From an uncultured Collinsella sp. (GTDB lineage Bacteria > Actinomycetota > Coriobacteriia > Coriobacteriales > Coriobacteriaceae), in assembly GCA_900544135.1 (NCBI GenBank), contig UQTU01000001.1:195651-259650 (forward strand): a stretch of DNA of 64,000 bases, written 5' to 3'. The notes below the pieces were generated by a model. That model was not told the DNA's origin and did no database searches. It saw only the letters and a list, made by a program, of their open reading frames with translations. A program made the translations under genes and the position numbers. Numbering within the stretch: the first letter of the stretch is position 1; each line of letters opens with the position of its first letter. This document shows, piece by piece, positions 25,151 to 34,704 of the stretch.

Positions 25151-26311
25151 TTACTCGTGGGTATGCCCTACGTAGTCTTCGTCGATCGTAATCTTGGCAA
25201 TCGACTTGGGATATTCCGATTCGACCCGTTGTGCCAGCGCGTGCTTTAAGTCTTCGGCACTCATCTGCAGATCCGAGGGACGCACGCAGTCAAAGATCAC
25301 GTTGGTGTGCGTAGGACCCGGCACACAGCGTAGGTCATGAATCGAGAGGCGGTTATCGATCTCCTGAGCCATTGCGTTGATACGCAGGCGCATGCTCGCC
25401 ACCTTTGGATCGTCGGTCACGATGGGGTCGTAGTGAAGTGTGACAATCATGCCGTCTTCGTTCCTAAACGACTGCTCGATGTTATCGAGCGTGTCGTGGC
25501 TTTCCAGCGGGCTGGCCTCGGCCGCCATCTCGGCGTGCGCACTTGCAAACTTCCTGCCCGGGCCGTAGTCGTGAACCATCAAATCGTGAACGCCCAAAAC
25601 GCCGGGATAGCTCATGATCTTGTCTCGGATGTGCTTGACCAGCTTAGGATCGGGTGACTGGCCCAAAAGCGGGCTCACCGTATCTTGAATAAGTTCAAGG
25701 CCGCTCCAGCCAATATAGGCGCCAACGGCAAGGCCAACCCATGCGTCAAGATTGACATGCGTCACTTGAGAAACAATCGCGCACGCCAGCACAGCACCCG
25801 TGGCCAGGACATCGTTCTTTGAGTCCTGAGCCGTCGCATGCAGTGTATCGGACTCAATACGGTCACCGAGCTTTTGGTTGAGGGCCGCCATCCAGAGCTT
25901 TACGACCATCGAAAGCACTAGAACTGCCACCAGGGCAAGCGAGAACTCGACAGGTTCGGGGTGGATGATGCGCTCAACCGAGGACTTCACCAGCTCAACG
26001 CCGATCAGCAGCACGAGCGCCGCCACGACCAGACCCGAGAGATACTCGTAGCGGCCATGTCCGTAAGGATGCTCGGGGTCCGCCGGCTTGCTCGCCAGCT
26101 TAAAGCCCAGCACGCTCACGATATTCGAGCTGGCATCGGACAGGTTGTTCATGGCATCCGCCACAATCGAAACCGATCCCGACAGCACACCAATTGCGCC
26201 CTTCGCAGCACAAAGCGCAACATTAGCGAGAATACACACCATGCCCGTCAACGTGCCCACGCGCGCACGGTCGCCCTGCGCACGACGAACGATCCACTCG
26301 ACCATCTTCAT
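25151..26311 (-). CDS. cation diffusion facilitator (CDF) metal efflux transporter
   Basis: A 386-residue inner-membrane antiporter for divalent metals. Helix II has SIVADAMNNLSDASSNIV and helix V LDAWVGLAVG; these Asp/Asn positions form the metal site. EHPYGHGRYEY is the family signature between helices II and III. A cytoplasmic C-terminal domain follows (VLGVHDLMVHDYGPGRKFASAH). DxxxD spacing alone does not settle zinc versus manganese or iron. Confidence 0.92.
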   Translation of the reverse strand: MKMVEWIVRRAQGDRARVGTLTGMVCILANVALCAAKGAIGVLSGSVSIVADAMNNLSDASSNIVSVLGFKLASKPADPEHPYGHGRYEYLSGLVVAALVLLIGVELVKSSVERIIHPEPVEFSLALVAVLVLSMVVKLWMAALNQKLGDRIESDTLHATAQDSKNDVLATGAVLACAIVSQVTHVNLDAWVGLAVGAYIGWSGLELIQDTVSPLLGQSPDPKLVKHIRDKIMSYPGVLGVHDLMVHDYGPGRKFASAHAEMAAEASPLESHDTLDNIEQSFRNEDGMIVTLHYDPIVTDDPKVASMRLRINAMAQEIDNRLSIHDLRCVPGPTHTNVIFDCVRPSDLQMSAEDLKHALAQRVESEYPKSIAKITIDEDYVGHTHE

Positions 26312-26389
26312 CAGCCCCCACGGTACTGCCTATATATATCTATTGCTCAAACGGATTGTAGTGTAGCCACTTTGTCCTTCAGATACAAA

Positions 26390-26419
26390 AAGGCCGCGAC
26401 CCACACGGGCCACGGCCTT
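26390..26419 (-). terminator. terminator after the PTS IIC gene
   Basis: AAGGCCG and CGGCCTT close a stem with inner pairing; on the minus strand TTTTT follows. It lies 39 bp after the stop of the PTS gene, and the remainder of 26312-26457 shows no gene. Confidence 0.8.
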
Positions 26420-26457
26420 GGAGCATGGCAAAGGAATCGTCCTTGTGTCGCACAGGT

Positions 26458-27672
26458 TTACGCGCTTACTTCGGCCACGCTCTTCGAGGTTTCGGGTGAA
26501 TCGGCTCCGTCCTCCGTCGCCTGCCCCTTCGCCGGCACCACGCCAAAGCAGTAGCTCAGCGCCGCAGACACCGCAAATGCCACGCCGCCGGCAGCGCAGC
26601 ACCACAGCAGGTTCGAGATGCCGCCCGTGGCAAAGCCAATGACCATAAGGACATTCGTCATGCCGATGGTATAGGCCGTAACGTGGCCCACGGCCGCAAC
26701 AAGGCCTCCGACGGCGCCGCCAATGGCCATGCACGTCAGACACCTGCCATATTTAAAGCCGCAACCGTACAGCGCCGGCTCGCTTACGCCACCAAGCACG
26801 CCCGAGATCGAATAGCCCAGCATGAGCGCCTTCTCGTCCTTATCCGCAACGCGAAGCGACGCACCAAAGGGCATGCCCCAAACGGCAAACGTTGCCATCG
26901 TCGCGGCGATCAGAATGCACGAATCCGTTCCCACACTCATAAACTGCGCATAAGCGAGCGATAGGACAACGTTGCTGACGCCGGCGATCTTTAGGAACTC
27001 CCAGCCCGCGGCAAGCCCCATGAGCGTGAGCAGCGACACGATGCCACCGGAATTGCCAAGCATAAACATAAGCTGGCCCAACAGCATGCCCAGATAGCTG
27101 CCCGCCGGCGCCGTAATACACAGCGAAACCGGAACCATGACGAGCATGGTTGCAAACGGAACGAACGAAAACGCCACGGCCTTAGGGATAACGCGCTGAA
27201 AGAAACACTCCACTCGCCATAGCACGGGCACCGAGATGAGAACCGGAATAACAGTCGTCGTGTAATCGTTGACCGGCGCAGGAAGCAGACCATACACGGA
27301 AGTCATCGATGCCCCCGTCGTCGATGCGGCATCGAAGAGCTTAAGCAGATCGGGCGCAATCAATACGCCGCCCAGCATCATGCCCAGCTGCTCCGAGCAA
27401 CCGAGCTGGCAGGCGGCCGCCCAACCAAGATAAATGGGCAAAAAGTAGTAGCCGGCGTTATAGAGCCAACTGTAGAACAGGCGATAGATATCGGAATCGG
27501 CAGACCACAGGCCCAGCATGCCTTCGCCCATAATGACGGCGACGGTGCGGAACAACGCCGCGCAGACAATAAAGGGCAGCGCTGACATCATGCTTTTGGA
27601 CAGATAGTCCACCACGGCCATGGCGTTTGATGAAACCGACGTTGTAAACGAGGTGTTAGAAACTTGTGACAT
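26458..27672 (-). CDS. PTS sugar permease, EIIC domain only
   Basis: A 404-residue polytopic membrane protein. The hallmark GVSEPALYG (the family's T/S-EPA-xYG block) is near residue 290, and hydrophobic segments cover most of the length. It belongs to the glucose/beta-glucoside type of EIIC. No IIB or IIA domain is fused and none is adjacent, so phosphotransfer must come from partners encoded elsewhere. The chosen start has AAAGGCG 6 bp upstream; an open extension to 27972 overlaps accDA in another frame and is spurious. Confidence 0.87.
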   Translation of the reverse strand: MSQVSNTSFTTSVSSNAMAVVDYLSKSMMSALPFIVCAALFRTVAVIMGEGMLGLWSADSDIYRLFYSWLYNAGYYFLPIYLGWAAACQLGCSEQLGMMLGGVLIAPDLLKLFDAASTTGASMTSVYGLLPAPVNDYTTTVIPVLISVPVLWRVECFFQRVIPKAVAFSFVPFATMLVMVPVSLCITAPAGSYLGMLLGQLMFMLGNSGGIVSLLTLMGLAAGWEFLKIAGVSNVVLSLAYAQFMSVGTDSCILIAATMATFAVWGMPFGASLRVADKDEKALMLGYSISGVLGGVSEPALYGCGFKYGRCLTCMAIGGAVGGLVAAVGHVTAYTIGMTNVLMVIGFATGGISNLLWCCAAGGVAFAVSAALSYCFGVVPAKGQATEDGADSPETSKSVAEVSA

Positions 27673-27712
27673 GGAACGCCTTTCCCAATGTGACATGCGA
27701 GCTTTCCCTTTG

Positions 27713-29437
27713 TCACATCGTGCGGTACTGACCGATTGCGCGGTACTTTTCGTAGCGGAGGTTTGTGAGGGTCGCGTCGTCGAGCTGCCCAAGCGTATCG
27801 AAGGCATCAAATGCCGAGGACATGACGGCACCGGCGATCTCCTCATGCGACAGGCCCCTATCGTCAACAATGCCGTCGATGATGCCGAGCGCCAACAGAT
27901 CGGGGGCCGTGAGCTTAAGCGCCTCGGCGGCCTCATTCGCGCGCTCGGTATCCTTCCACAGGATCGACGCACAGGCCTCGGGGCTCACGACCGAATAGGC
28001 CGAGCTCGAGAGCATCAGGATGCGGTCGGCCACGGACAGCGCCAGCGCGCCACCAGAGCCGCCCTCGCCTGTCACCACCGAGACAATCGGTGTCTTAAGG
28101 CCGCTCATCTCCATGAGATTCTGAGCAATCGCCTCGCCCTGGCCGCGCTCCTCGGCACCGATGCCGCAAAACGCGCCCGAAGTATCGACCAGGCACAGAA
28201 CCGGTCGACCAAACTTTTCGGCCTGGCGCATAAGGCGACGCGCTTTGCGGTAGCCCTCGGGATGTGCCATGCCAAAGTTGTGACGCATGCGCTCTTTGGT
28301 CGTGGTGCCGCGCTCGATGGCGATGACCGTTACGGGGCGCCCGTCTTTCCAGCCAATGCCAGCCACCACAGCGGCGTCGTCGCCAAAGTAGCGGTCGCCG
28401 TGCAGCTCCACAAATCCATCCAGGCCCAGCGAGATCATCTCGCCTGCCGTGGCGCGATCTGCCGAGCGGGTCTGTTTGACAATCTCGAGCGCGGTTTTTG
28501 GTGCGCCCGAGCGCTTGAACAAGTGTCCCAACTTTTTGCCGTGGCGACCCGTATGCACAATCTCGTGCGGTGCCCCCAGGCCGGGCACGTGCCCTTCGTG
28601 CAGCGCCAGCAGCTCGCCCACCGTGAGCGCAATCTCGCCACGCGGAACGACGGCATCGCAAAAGCCGTGCTCCAGCAAAAACTCGGAGCGCTGGAATCCC
28701 TTGGGCAGGCGCTTGTGCATGTTCTGCTCGATCACGCGCGGGCCGGCAAATGCCGTCAGGGCATCGGGCTCGGCCAGGATAATATCGCCCTCCATGGCAA
28801 AGCTCGCGGTTACGCCGCCGGTCGTGGGGTCGGTGAGCACCGTGATATACAGGCCGCCCGCCTCGCTGTGGCGCCTAACCGCCGCAGAAATCTTGGCCAT
28901 CTGCATAAGCGATGTCACGCCCTCTTGCATGCGTGCACCGCCCGAAACGGTAAAGCCGACAACTGGCAATCCCAGCTCGGTCGCATGCTCAAATGTGCGA
29001 CAGATCTTCTCGCCCACCACGGAACCCATCGAGCCCATCATAAAGTTGGCGTCCATAAAAAAGAGCGCCGTATCGCAACCGCAGATTTTGCCCCTGCCGC
29101 ACACAACGGCATCGCGCTCGCCCGAACGCTCGCTCACGCTCTTGAGCTTGCCGGCATAGCCGGGAAACGAGAGGAAGTCCTCCGACGCCAGATTGGCATC
29201 CCATTCCTCAAACGTGCCCTCGTCGACCGTCATGCGCATGCGCGCGCGACCGCTCACGCGAAAGTGTTTGCCGCAACGAGGGCAGACCTCGAGGTTGTCG
29301 TGCAGGCGTGCCTCATCGATCACACGGCGGCACTCCGGGCACTTGATAAACACGTGGCGCGCGGGAAACTCGGCGCACGACTCGGTTATCGGCCCCTCAA
29401 GGACATTGACCGTCTTCGCTTTTCTATTCATCAGCAT
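27713..29437 (-). CDS. accDA: acetyl-CoA carboxylase carboxyltransferase, beta-alpha fusion
   Basis: A 574-residue fusion of AccD (first ~290) and AccA. The AccD zinc ribbon is CPECRRV then CPRCGKHF; SGGARMQEGVTSLMQM and LTDPTTGGVTASFAM form its acyl-CoA site. The AccA half starts near VKQTRSADRATAGEMI and has LVDTSGAFCGIGAEERGQGE and GEGGSGGALALSVADR. The enzyme transfers carboxyl from biotin on AccB to acetyl-CoA, giving malonyl-CoA. Separate subunits are usual in E. coli; the fusion occurs in some actinobacteria and in related acyl-CoA carboxylases. It overlaps accC by 14 bp and ends the fab operon. Confidence 0.95.
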   Translation of the reverse strand: MLMNRKAKTVNVLEGPITESCAEFPARHVFIKCPECRRVIDEARLHDNLEVCPRCGKHFRVSGRARMRMTVDEGTFEEWDANLASEDFLSFPGYAGKLKSVSERSGERDAVVCGRGKICGCDTALFFMDANFMMGSMGSVVGEKICRTFEHATELGLPVVGFTVSGGARMQEGVTSLMQMAKISAAVRRHSEAGGLYITVLTDPTTGGVTASFAMEGDIILAEPDALTAFAGPRVIEQNMHKRLPKGFQRSEFLLEHGFCDAVVPRGEIALTVGELLALHEGHVPGLGAPHEIVHTGRHGKKLGHLFKRSGAPKTALEIVKQTRSADRATAGEMISLGLDGFVELHGDRYFGDDAAVVAGIGWKDGRPVTVIAIERGTTTKERMRHNFGMAHPEGYRKARRLMRQAEKFGRPVLCLVDTSGAFCGIGAEERGQGEAIAQNLMEMSGLKTPIVSVVTGEGGSGGALALSVADRILMLSSSAYSVVSPEACASILWKDTERANEAAEALKLTAPDLLALGIIDGIVDDRGLSHEEIAGAVMSSAFDAFDTLGQLDDATLTNLRYEKYRAIGQYRTM

Positions 29438-30767
29438 AGAGATGCCCCATTAGATCGGTGTGATACATGCCCGACAAGAACTCGTCGTTTGCCAGCACGT
29501 CGAGCTGAAGCTCGCTGTTTTCGCTCACGCCCTCAATCACGAGCTCGCCTAGGGCCGAGCGCATCTTGCGAATGGCGCCGTCACGCGTGGGCGCACACAC
29601 GATGAGCTTGCCGAGCATGGAGTCGTAGTACGGCGGAACTGTCGCACCGGTGAACATGGCCGAATCCCAGCGCACGCGCGGACCACCCGGTACACGCAAC
29701 GCGGTGACCGTTCCGCATGACGGCAGAAAGTCCGGCGTTTCGGCATTGATGCGGCACTCCATGGCGTGGTTGCGGACCGGCATGTCCTCCTGCTCAAAGG
29801 GCAGAGGCTGGCCGGCCGCCACGCGCAGCTGCCACTTGACCAAGTCGGTATCGGTCACAAACTCCGTAACCGGATGCTCCACCTGCAAGCGCGTGTTCAT
29901 TTCCATAAAGTAGAAATTGCCGTCGTCCGAATACAGGAACTCGATGGTACCGGCTCCTTCGTAGCCGACGGCACGAGCCAGGTCACGCGCTGCCTTGTGC
30001 ATGCGAGCACGAATGTCGTCGTGTCCGTCGAGGCACGGCGCGGGGCTCTCCTCGATCAGCTTTTGGTTGCGGCGCTGCACCGAGCACTCGCGCTCGCCGA
30101 GCGAAAACACATGGCCCTGCTTATCGGCCATAATCTGCACCTCAACGTGGTGCGCCGGCGCAACGAACTTCTCCATGTAGCACTCGCCGTCGCCAAAAAC
30201 GGCCTCACCCTCGGCACGCGCCTCGATGAACGCCTTTGCCGCATCTTCCACGCGCTCGACCTTGCGAATACCGCGACCGCCGCCGCCCGCGCGCGCCTTA
30301 ATAAGCACGGGGCAGCCGATGCGCTCGGCCTCGGCCGTCGCCTCCTCGGGGCTTTTGAGCAAATCGCAGCCCGGCACGATGGGCACGCCCGCAGCAGCGG
30401 CCGTTCGGCGTGCGGCGTCCTTGTCGCCCATGCTGTCGATCACCTCGGCCGAAGGACCGACAAACGCCAGACCGAACTTGTCGCAGTCGCGCACGAAGCT
30501 CGCCTTCTCGGAAAAGAAGCCATAGCCGGGATGAATTGCCTTAGCTCCCGACTTTACGGCACAGGTGAGCACGGCATCGTCGTTGAGGTAGCTCTCGGCA
30601 AGACGCGGGCCGCCGATGCAATATGCCTCGTCGGCAAGCTGCACGTGCAGCGCGTCCGCATCGGCCGTGGAATAAACGGCGACGGTCTTGATGCCCATAT
30701 CGCGGCACGCGCGGATAACACGGACCGCGACTTCGCCGCGGTTGGCGATGAGCACTTTGTCGAACAT
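29424..30767 (-). CDS. accC: biotin carboxylase subunit of acetyl-CoA carboxylase
   Basis: A 447-residue ATP-grasp enzyme that carboxylates the biotin of AccB. It shows KVLIANRGEVAVRVIRAC, the glycine-rich KARAGGGGRGIRKV lid and YFMEMNTRLQVEHPVTE. The start MFDKVLIANRG has GAAGG upstream; a long open stretch above it is not protein. Full length, with fabZ 10 bp upstream and accDA overlapping downstream. Confidence 0.97.
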   Translation of the reverse strand: MFDKVLIANRGEVAVRVIRACRDMGIKTVAVYSTADADALHVQLADEAYCIGGPRLAESYLNDDAVLTCAVKSGAKAIHPGYGFFSEKASFVRDCDKFGLAFVGPSAEVIDSMGDKDAARRTAAAAGVPIVPGCDLLKSPEEATAEAERIGCPVLIKARAGGGGRGIRKVERVEDAAKAFIEARAEGEAVFGDGECYMEKFVAPAHHVEVQIMADKQGHVFSLGERECSVQRRNQKLIEESPAPCLDGHDDIRARMHKAARDLARAVGYEGAGTIEFLYSDDGNFYFMEMNTRLQVEHPVTEFVTDTDLVKWQLRVAAGQPLPFEQEDMPVRNHAMECRINAETPDFLPSCGTVTALRVPGGPRVRWDSAMFTGATVPPYYDSMLGKLIVCAPTRDGAIRKMRSALGELVIEGVSENSELQLDVLANDEFLSGMYHTDLMGHLYADE

Positions 30768-30777
30768 GAAGCCTTCC

Positions 30778-31200
30778 TTAACTTTCGTGCATGAGTGCAA
30801 AAGACATATCGGCGCGGCAGCAAACCTCACCGTTGACGCTCGCAGTACCCGTCGCAAAGCGGAACGGCCCGCGCGCACGCGTGATGGTGCACACCAGATC
30901 AACCGTGTCGCCCGGACGCACCGGACGCTTAAAGCGCACCTTATCGAGGCTCGTATAGAACGGCGTCGCGCCGCGCGCCTCCTCATCGCCCATCAGCAGC
31001 ACGCAGCAGTTCTGGGCGAGCATCTCGCACTGGATCACGCCGGGGACGACCGGGTTTCCCGGAAAATGCCCCTGCAAAAAGTACTCGTCGCCCGTAATCG
31101 TGATCTTGCCGTGGGCCTCGTCGCCCACTAGCTCGGCTTCGTCGAGCAAAAGCATCGGCTCGCGATGCGGCAACAGCTTCTTGAGCTCTTCTTTGTTCAT
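30778..31200 (-). CDS. fabZ: 3-hydroxyacyl-ACP dehydratase FabZ
   Basis: A 140-residue hot-dog fold dehydratase of fatty-acid elongation. It has LLPHREPMLLLDE and the active-site block FLQGHFPGNPVVPGVIQCEM with catalytic His; the Glu in QCEMLAQ completes the pair. ATG 31200 has AGGTGA 7 bp upstream and lies 9 bp after the accB stop. A GTG nine bases earlier is possible. Confidence 0.96.
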   Translation of the reverse strand: MNKEELKKLLPHREPMLLLDEAELVGDEAHGKITITGDEYFLQGHFPGNPVVPGVIQCEMLAQNCCVLLMGDEEARGATPFYTSLDKVRFKRPVRPGDTVDLVCTITRARGPFRFATGTASVNGEVCCRADMSFALMHES

Positions 31201-31209
31201 GGATATCAC

Positions 31210-31683
31210 CTATCCGATCCTCATGAGGCAGCTGCCAAACTCCACGAGGTCGCCGTCGGCCACGCAGATCTCGAGCACCTCGCCATCCGCCTCTGCCGTC
31301 ACCTCGTTGAGAACCTTCATGGCCTCGATGATGCAGAGGGTCTCGCCGGCCTTGACCTTGGAGCCCACGCGCACAAACGGTTCGTCGCCCGGCGCCGGGG
31401 CAGCATAGAAAACGCCGACCATGGGAGCGGTCACCTCGGTGCCCTTAGGCTCCGGTGTGGCGGCAGGCGCCTGCGCGGCGAGCTCCGGCGCGGCAGGCGC
31501 GACTGTGGGAGCTGCAACTGGAGCGGCCATGGCACCCGGCATAGGCATGGGCACGGCAACCGGCTGCGCTGCACTCGCGCGCTCGAGCTCGACCGCGGTG
31601 CCATCGGGCTCCTCAACACGCACGCGTGTGAGGCCGCGGTCTTCCATAACATCGGCTATCTCGGCAAGTCTTTTGGAATCCAT
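31210..31683 (-). CDS. accB: biotin carboxyl carrier protein
   Basis: A 157-residue carrier. The C-terminal biotinyl domain has the acceptor Lys in EAMKVLNEV (the common form is EAMKxMN; here Leu replaces Met). An Ala/Pro-rich linker of about 50 residues precedes it, and an N-terminal helix (SKRLAEIADVMEDRGL) contacts AccC. It is the substrate of the birA product encoded divergently at the operon head. Confidence 0.97.
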   Translation of the reverse strand: MDSKRLAEIADVMEDRGLTRVRVEEPDGTAVELERASAAQPVAVPMPMPGAMAAPVAAPTVAPAAPELAAQAPAATPEPKGTEVTAPMVGVFYAAPAPGDEPFVRVGSKVKAGETLCIIEAMKVLNEVTAEADGEVLEICVADGDLVEFGSCLMRIG

Positions 31684-31686
31684 GCT

Positions 31687-32934
31687 CTAGCTCCTTGCAT
31701 ATCTACGCAGTGCGATGGCGGCATTGTGTCCGCCAAAGCCCAGGTTGGTCGAAAGCGCCCAGGTGAGGTCGGCGCGAACCGCTCGATTTGGCGTGTAATC
31801 AAGATCGCAGACGGGATCGGGCGTGTGGTAGTTAATGGTCGGGGGCACCACGCCCTGCTCGAGCGCCATGGCACAGGCCATGACCTCGATGGCGCCCGTA
31901 GCACCGATCATGTGGCCGGTCATCGACTTGGTCGACGAGACGTGCGCGGCGCGTGCCGCGTCCTCGCCGAGCGCACGCTTTATGCCCGCCGTCTCGGACG
32001 AATCGTTGAGCTTGGTCGAGGTGCCGTGAGCGTTGATGTAGAGGCCCTCGGAAGGCTTAACGTCGCCCTCAGCCACCGCCAGCGATATCGCACGGGCAAT
32101 GCCGGCAGCCTCGGGATCGGGGCTCGTGATGTGATAGGCGTCATCGGTGTTGCCGTAGCCCACGACCTCGGCATAAATGTGCGCACCGCGCGCCTGCGCA
32201 TGCTCCATGCTCTCGAGCACCAGCACGCAGGCGCCCTCGCCCATCACAAAGCCGTCGCGGTCTGCATCGAACGGGCGGCAAGCCGTCGCGGGATCGGGGT
32301 TGGTGGTCAATGCGCGGCAGGACGTAAAGCCCGCAACGGCATCGGGGATAATGGCGGCCTCGGCGCCGCCCGCGAGGATCGCGTCGGCATAGCCGTGCTT
32401 GATGGCGCGGAACGCCTCGCCCACCGCATGGGCCGAGGTCGCGCACGCAGTCACCACGGGCAGGGTCGGGCCCTTTGCCTTGTGGCGGATTGCAATATTG
32501 CCCGATGCCATATTGGGAATCATCATCGCGATCATATAGGGCGATGCGCGGCGGGGCCCACGGTCGGCAATCGTGTGAACGTTGTCGACGAGTGTCTGCA
32601 TGCCGCCCACGCCCGAACCCACGTAGACGCCCAGGCGCTCGCGATCGATGGCGCCCTCGACATCAAAGCCCGCATCGTGCATGGCCTCGTCCGACGCTGC
32701 CAGGGCAAACTGAACGCAGGGGTCCAGGTGCTTGGCGTCACGCTTGCCAAAGTACTCGTTGCCGTCAAAGCCCTTGACCTCGGCCGCCACCTTGACGGTA
32801 AACGCATCGGTATCGAAGTGCGTGATCGGGCCGATGCCGCACGTGCCAGCACACATTGCCGCCCAGGTGGCAAGCGCGGTGTTGCCGAGCGGCGATATGG
32901 CACCTATGCCGGTAATTGCAACTCTCTGTTCCAT
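31687..32934 (-). CDS. fabF: beta-ketoacyl-ACP synthase II
   Basis: A 415-residue condensing enzyme. The Cys-His-His triad is in VTACATSAHAVG, NAHGTSTKLND and SMTGHMIGATGAIE. Start 32934 (MEQRVAITGIG) has GAGGAG 6 bp before it; two upstream in-frame ATGs are less well placed. It lies 3 bp before accB and 39 bp after fabG. Confidence 0.97.
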   Translation of the reverse strand: MEQRVAITGIGAISPLGNTALATWAAMCAGTCGIGPITHFDTDAFTVKVAAEVKGFDGNEYFGKRDAKHLDPCVQFALAASDEAMHDAGFDVEGAIDRERLGVYVGSGVGGMQTLVDNVHTIADRGPRRASPYMIAMMIPNMASGNIAIRHKAKGPTLPVVTACATSAHAVGEAFRAIKHGYADAILAGGAEAAIIPDAVAGFTSCRALTTNPDPATACRPFDADRDGFVMGEGACVLVLESMEHAQARGAHIYAEVVGYGNTDDAYHITSPDPEAAGIARAISLAVAEGDVKPSEGLYINAHGTSTKLNDSSETAGIKRALGEDAARAAHVSSTKSMTGHMIGATGAIEVMACAMALEQGVVPPTINYHTPDPVCDLDYTPNRAVRADLTWALSTNLGFGGHNAAIALRRYARS

Positions 32935-32973
32935 CATGGTCTCCTCATCCAAGCCGTTCTTCGGCCCTGGTTT

Positions 32974-33747
32974 CTACATCGCCATTCCGCCGTCGACGCG
33001 CACGACCTCACCCGTAATGTAGGCAGCCGCATCGCTCGCCAGAAAGCGCACTACGCCGGCCACCTCCTCGGGGCGCGCCATGCGCTTAAGGGGAATCTGC
33101 TCCTCGGTTGCCGTACGCACCTTCTCCGAGAGCTTTGCCGTCATATCCGTCTCGACAAACCCGGGGGCAACCGCGTTCACTCGTACGCCGCGGGGCGCAA
33201 GCTCGCGCGCCACCGCCTTGGTCAGGCCGATCACGCCCGCCTTGGAGGCAGCGTAGTTAGCTTGCCCGGCATTGCCCATCAGGCCCACGACCGAGCTCAT
33301 GTTGACGACGCAGCCGCCGCGCTGGCGCATAAAGGTCTTGGTGAGCGCGCGCGTCGTGTTAAACGTTCCCTTGAGATTGACATCGAGTACGCGATCGAAG
33401 GCGTCATCGCCCATGCGCATGAGCAGGCCATCGTGGGTGATGCCAGCGTTGTTGACGAGCGCCCAAATGGAGCCAAAGTCGTTGAGGACCGCTTCCACGC
33501 ACGCGTTGACGGCAGCGGGGTCGGCCACATCGCATTGATACGCGCGTGCCGCGGCGCCAGCCGCCTCGCAGGCCTCGCACGTCTCGCGCGCCGCATCGAC
33601 GCTGCCGGCATAGACGACGGCGATATCAAAGCCGTCCTCCGCCAGACCGACAGCGCAGGCGCGGCCGATACCACGCGAGCCGCCCGTGACCAGTGCCACG
33701 CGACGTGAGTCGTTGCGCTCGAGCGTGCCGTTGTTCAAGTTGCCCAT
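32974..33747 (-). CDS. fabG: 3-oxoacyl-ACP reductase FabG
   Basis: A 257-residue short-chain dehydrogenase, NADPH-dependent. It has VTGGSRGIGRACAVGL, NNAGITHDGLL, the Ser-Tyr-Lys set in NMSSVVGLMGN and YAASKAGVIG, and the C-terminal YITGEVVRVDGGM. The start is preceded by AAAGGA. The gene order fabD-fabG-fabF is the common one. Confidence 0.97.
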   Translation of the reverse strand: MGNLNNGTLERNDSRRVALVTGGSRGIGRACAVGLAEDGFDIAVVYAGSVDAARETCEACEAAGAAARAYQCDVADPAAVNACVEAVLNDFGSIWALVNNAGITHDGLLMRMGDDAFDRVLDVNLKGTFNTTRALTKTFMRQRGGCVVNMSSVVGLMGNAGQANYAASKAGVIGLTKAVARELAPRGVRVNAVAPGFVETDMTAKLSEKVRTATEEQIPLKRMARPEEVAGVVRFLASDAAAYITGEVVRVDGGMAM

Positions 33748-33777
33748 GTCATTCCTTTCGGGTTACAGCCCTATGGA

Positions 33778-34704
33778 CTATGCGAGCTCGTCGGCAATAG
33801 CTGCGACCTGCTCGGCCGTTTCGCACGAATACACGCGAACGTCGCTCAGCGTACGCTTGACCAGGCCCGACAGCGTTTTGCCAGGTCCGACCTCAATAAA
33901 CGTATCGATGCCCTGATCCTGCAGAGCGTGCAGCGTGTCGACCCAGTGCACGGCATGGCTCACCTGGTTGGCCAAGACATCCGATGCTGCTCGCGGGTCC
34001 GTCGGATAGGGCGCCGCCGTCATGTTTGACATGACCGGAATTAGCAGCGAAGACGGCGCGTGGCCGTCTTGGATATACGTCGCCAGCCCCTCAGTCGCCT
34101 CGACCATATAGGGGCTATGGAATGCACCTGACACCGCGACTTTCATAGCGTGGCCGCCGGCCTCTTTTACTAGGACGTCGAGCTCCTGCAGCGCCTCGGG
34201 CGCTCCGGCCACAACCGTCTGCTGCGGACTGTTGTAGTTGACTGGCCAGCAGTCCTCGCCGGCCTGTTTTGCCAGGCCCTCGACCTGCGCCGCATCGAGT
34301 TTGATGACGGCGCGCATGCCGCCGGGGTGACGCTCAGCCGCCGTGGCCATCAATGCCGCGCGCTCACACACAAGCTCAAAGCCCGCTCGCGTATCGAACG
34401 CCCCCGCAAAGGTGAGCGCGGCGACCTCGCCCAGCGAGAATCCCGCACAGGCGGCAGGCACCACGCCGCGCTCACGCAGGGCGACGGCGACAGCCAAGTC
34501 GTGCACGAACACGCAAGGCTGCGTGTTCTCAGTCTGCGAGAGCTCCTCCTTGGAGGCGCTCCGGCACTGCTCACTGGTTCCCGGACGCACCTCGTCGGCG
34601 ATCGCAAACACCTCGGCAGCCGCCGGTGATGCCTCGATGAGGTCGACGCCCATCGCGGGATGCTGGGCACCCTGACCGGCAAACAGAAACGCTACGCTAC
34701 CCAT
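33778..34704 (-). CDS. fabD: malonyl-CoA:ACP transacylase
   Basis: A 308-residue enzyme moving malonyl from CoA to ACP. FLFAGQGAQHPAMG opens it; the nucleophile elbow is AGFSLGEVAAL, where the usual GHSxGE has Phe in place of His; the catalytic His is in VSGAFHSPYM. The start is inside the end of fabK (13-bp overlap), so translation is probably coupled. Confidence 0.95.
   Translation of the reverse strand: MGSVAFLFAGQGAQHPAMGVDLIEASPAAAEVFAIADEVRPGTSEQCRSASKEELSQTENTQPCVFVHDLAVAVALRERGVVPAACAGFSLGEVAALTFAGAFDTRAGFELVCERAALMATAAERHPGGMRAVIKLDAAQVEGLAKQAGEDCWPVNYNSPQQTVVAGAPEALQELDVLVKEAGGHAMKVAVSGAFHSPYMVEATEGLATYIQDGHAPSSLLIPVMSNMTAAPYPTDPRAASDVLANQVSHAVHWVDTLHALQDQGIDTFIEVGPGKTLSGLVKRTLSDVRVYSCETAEQVAAIADELA

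Noticed and set aside
27673..27972. 100-residue N-terminal extension of the PTS protein
   Set aside because: Overlaps accDA in another frame, Arg/Ser-rich, no ribosome binding site; the internal ATG has a proper one.
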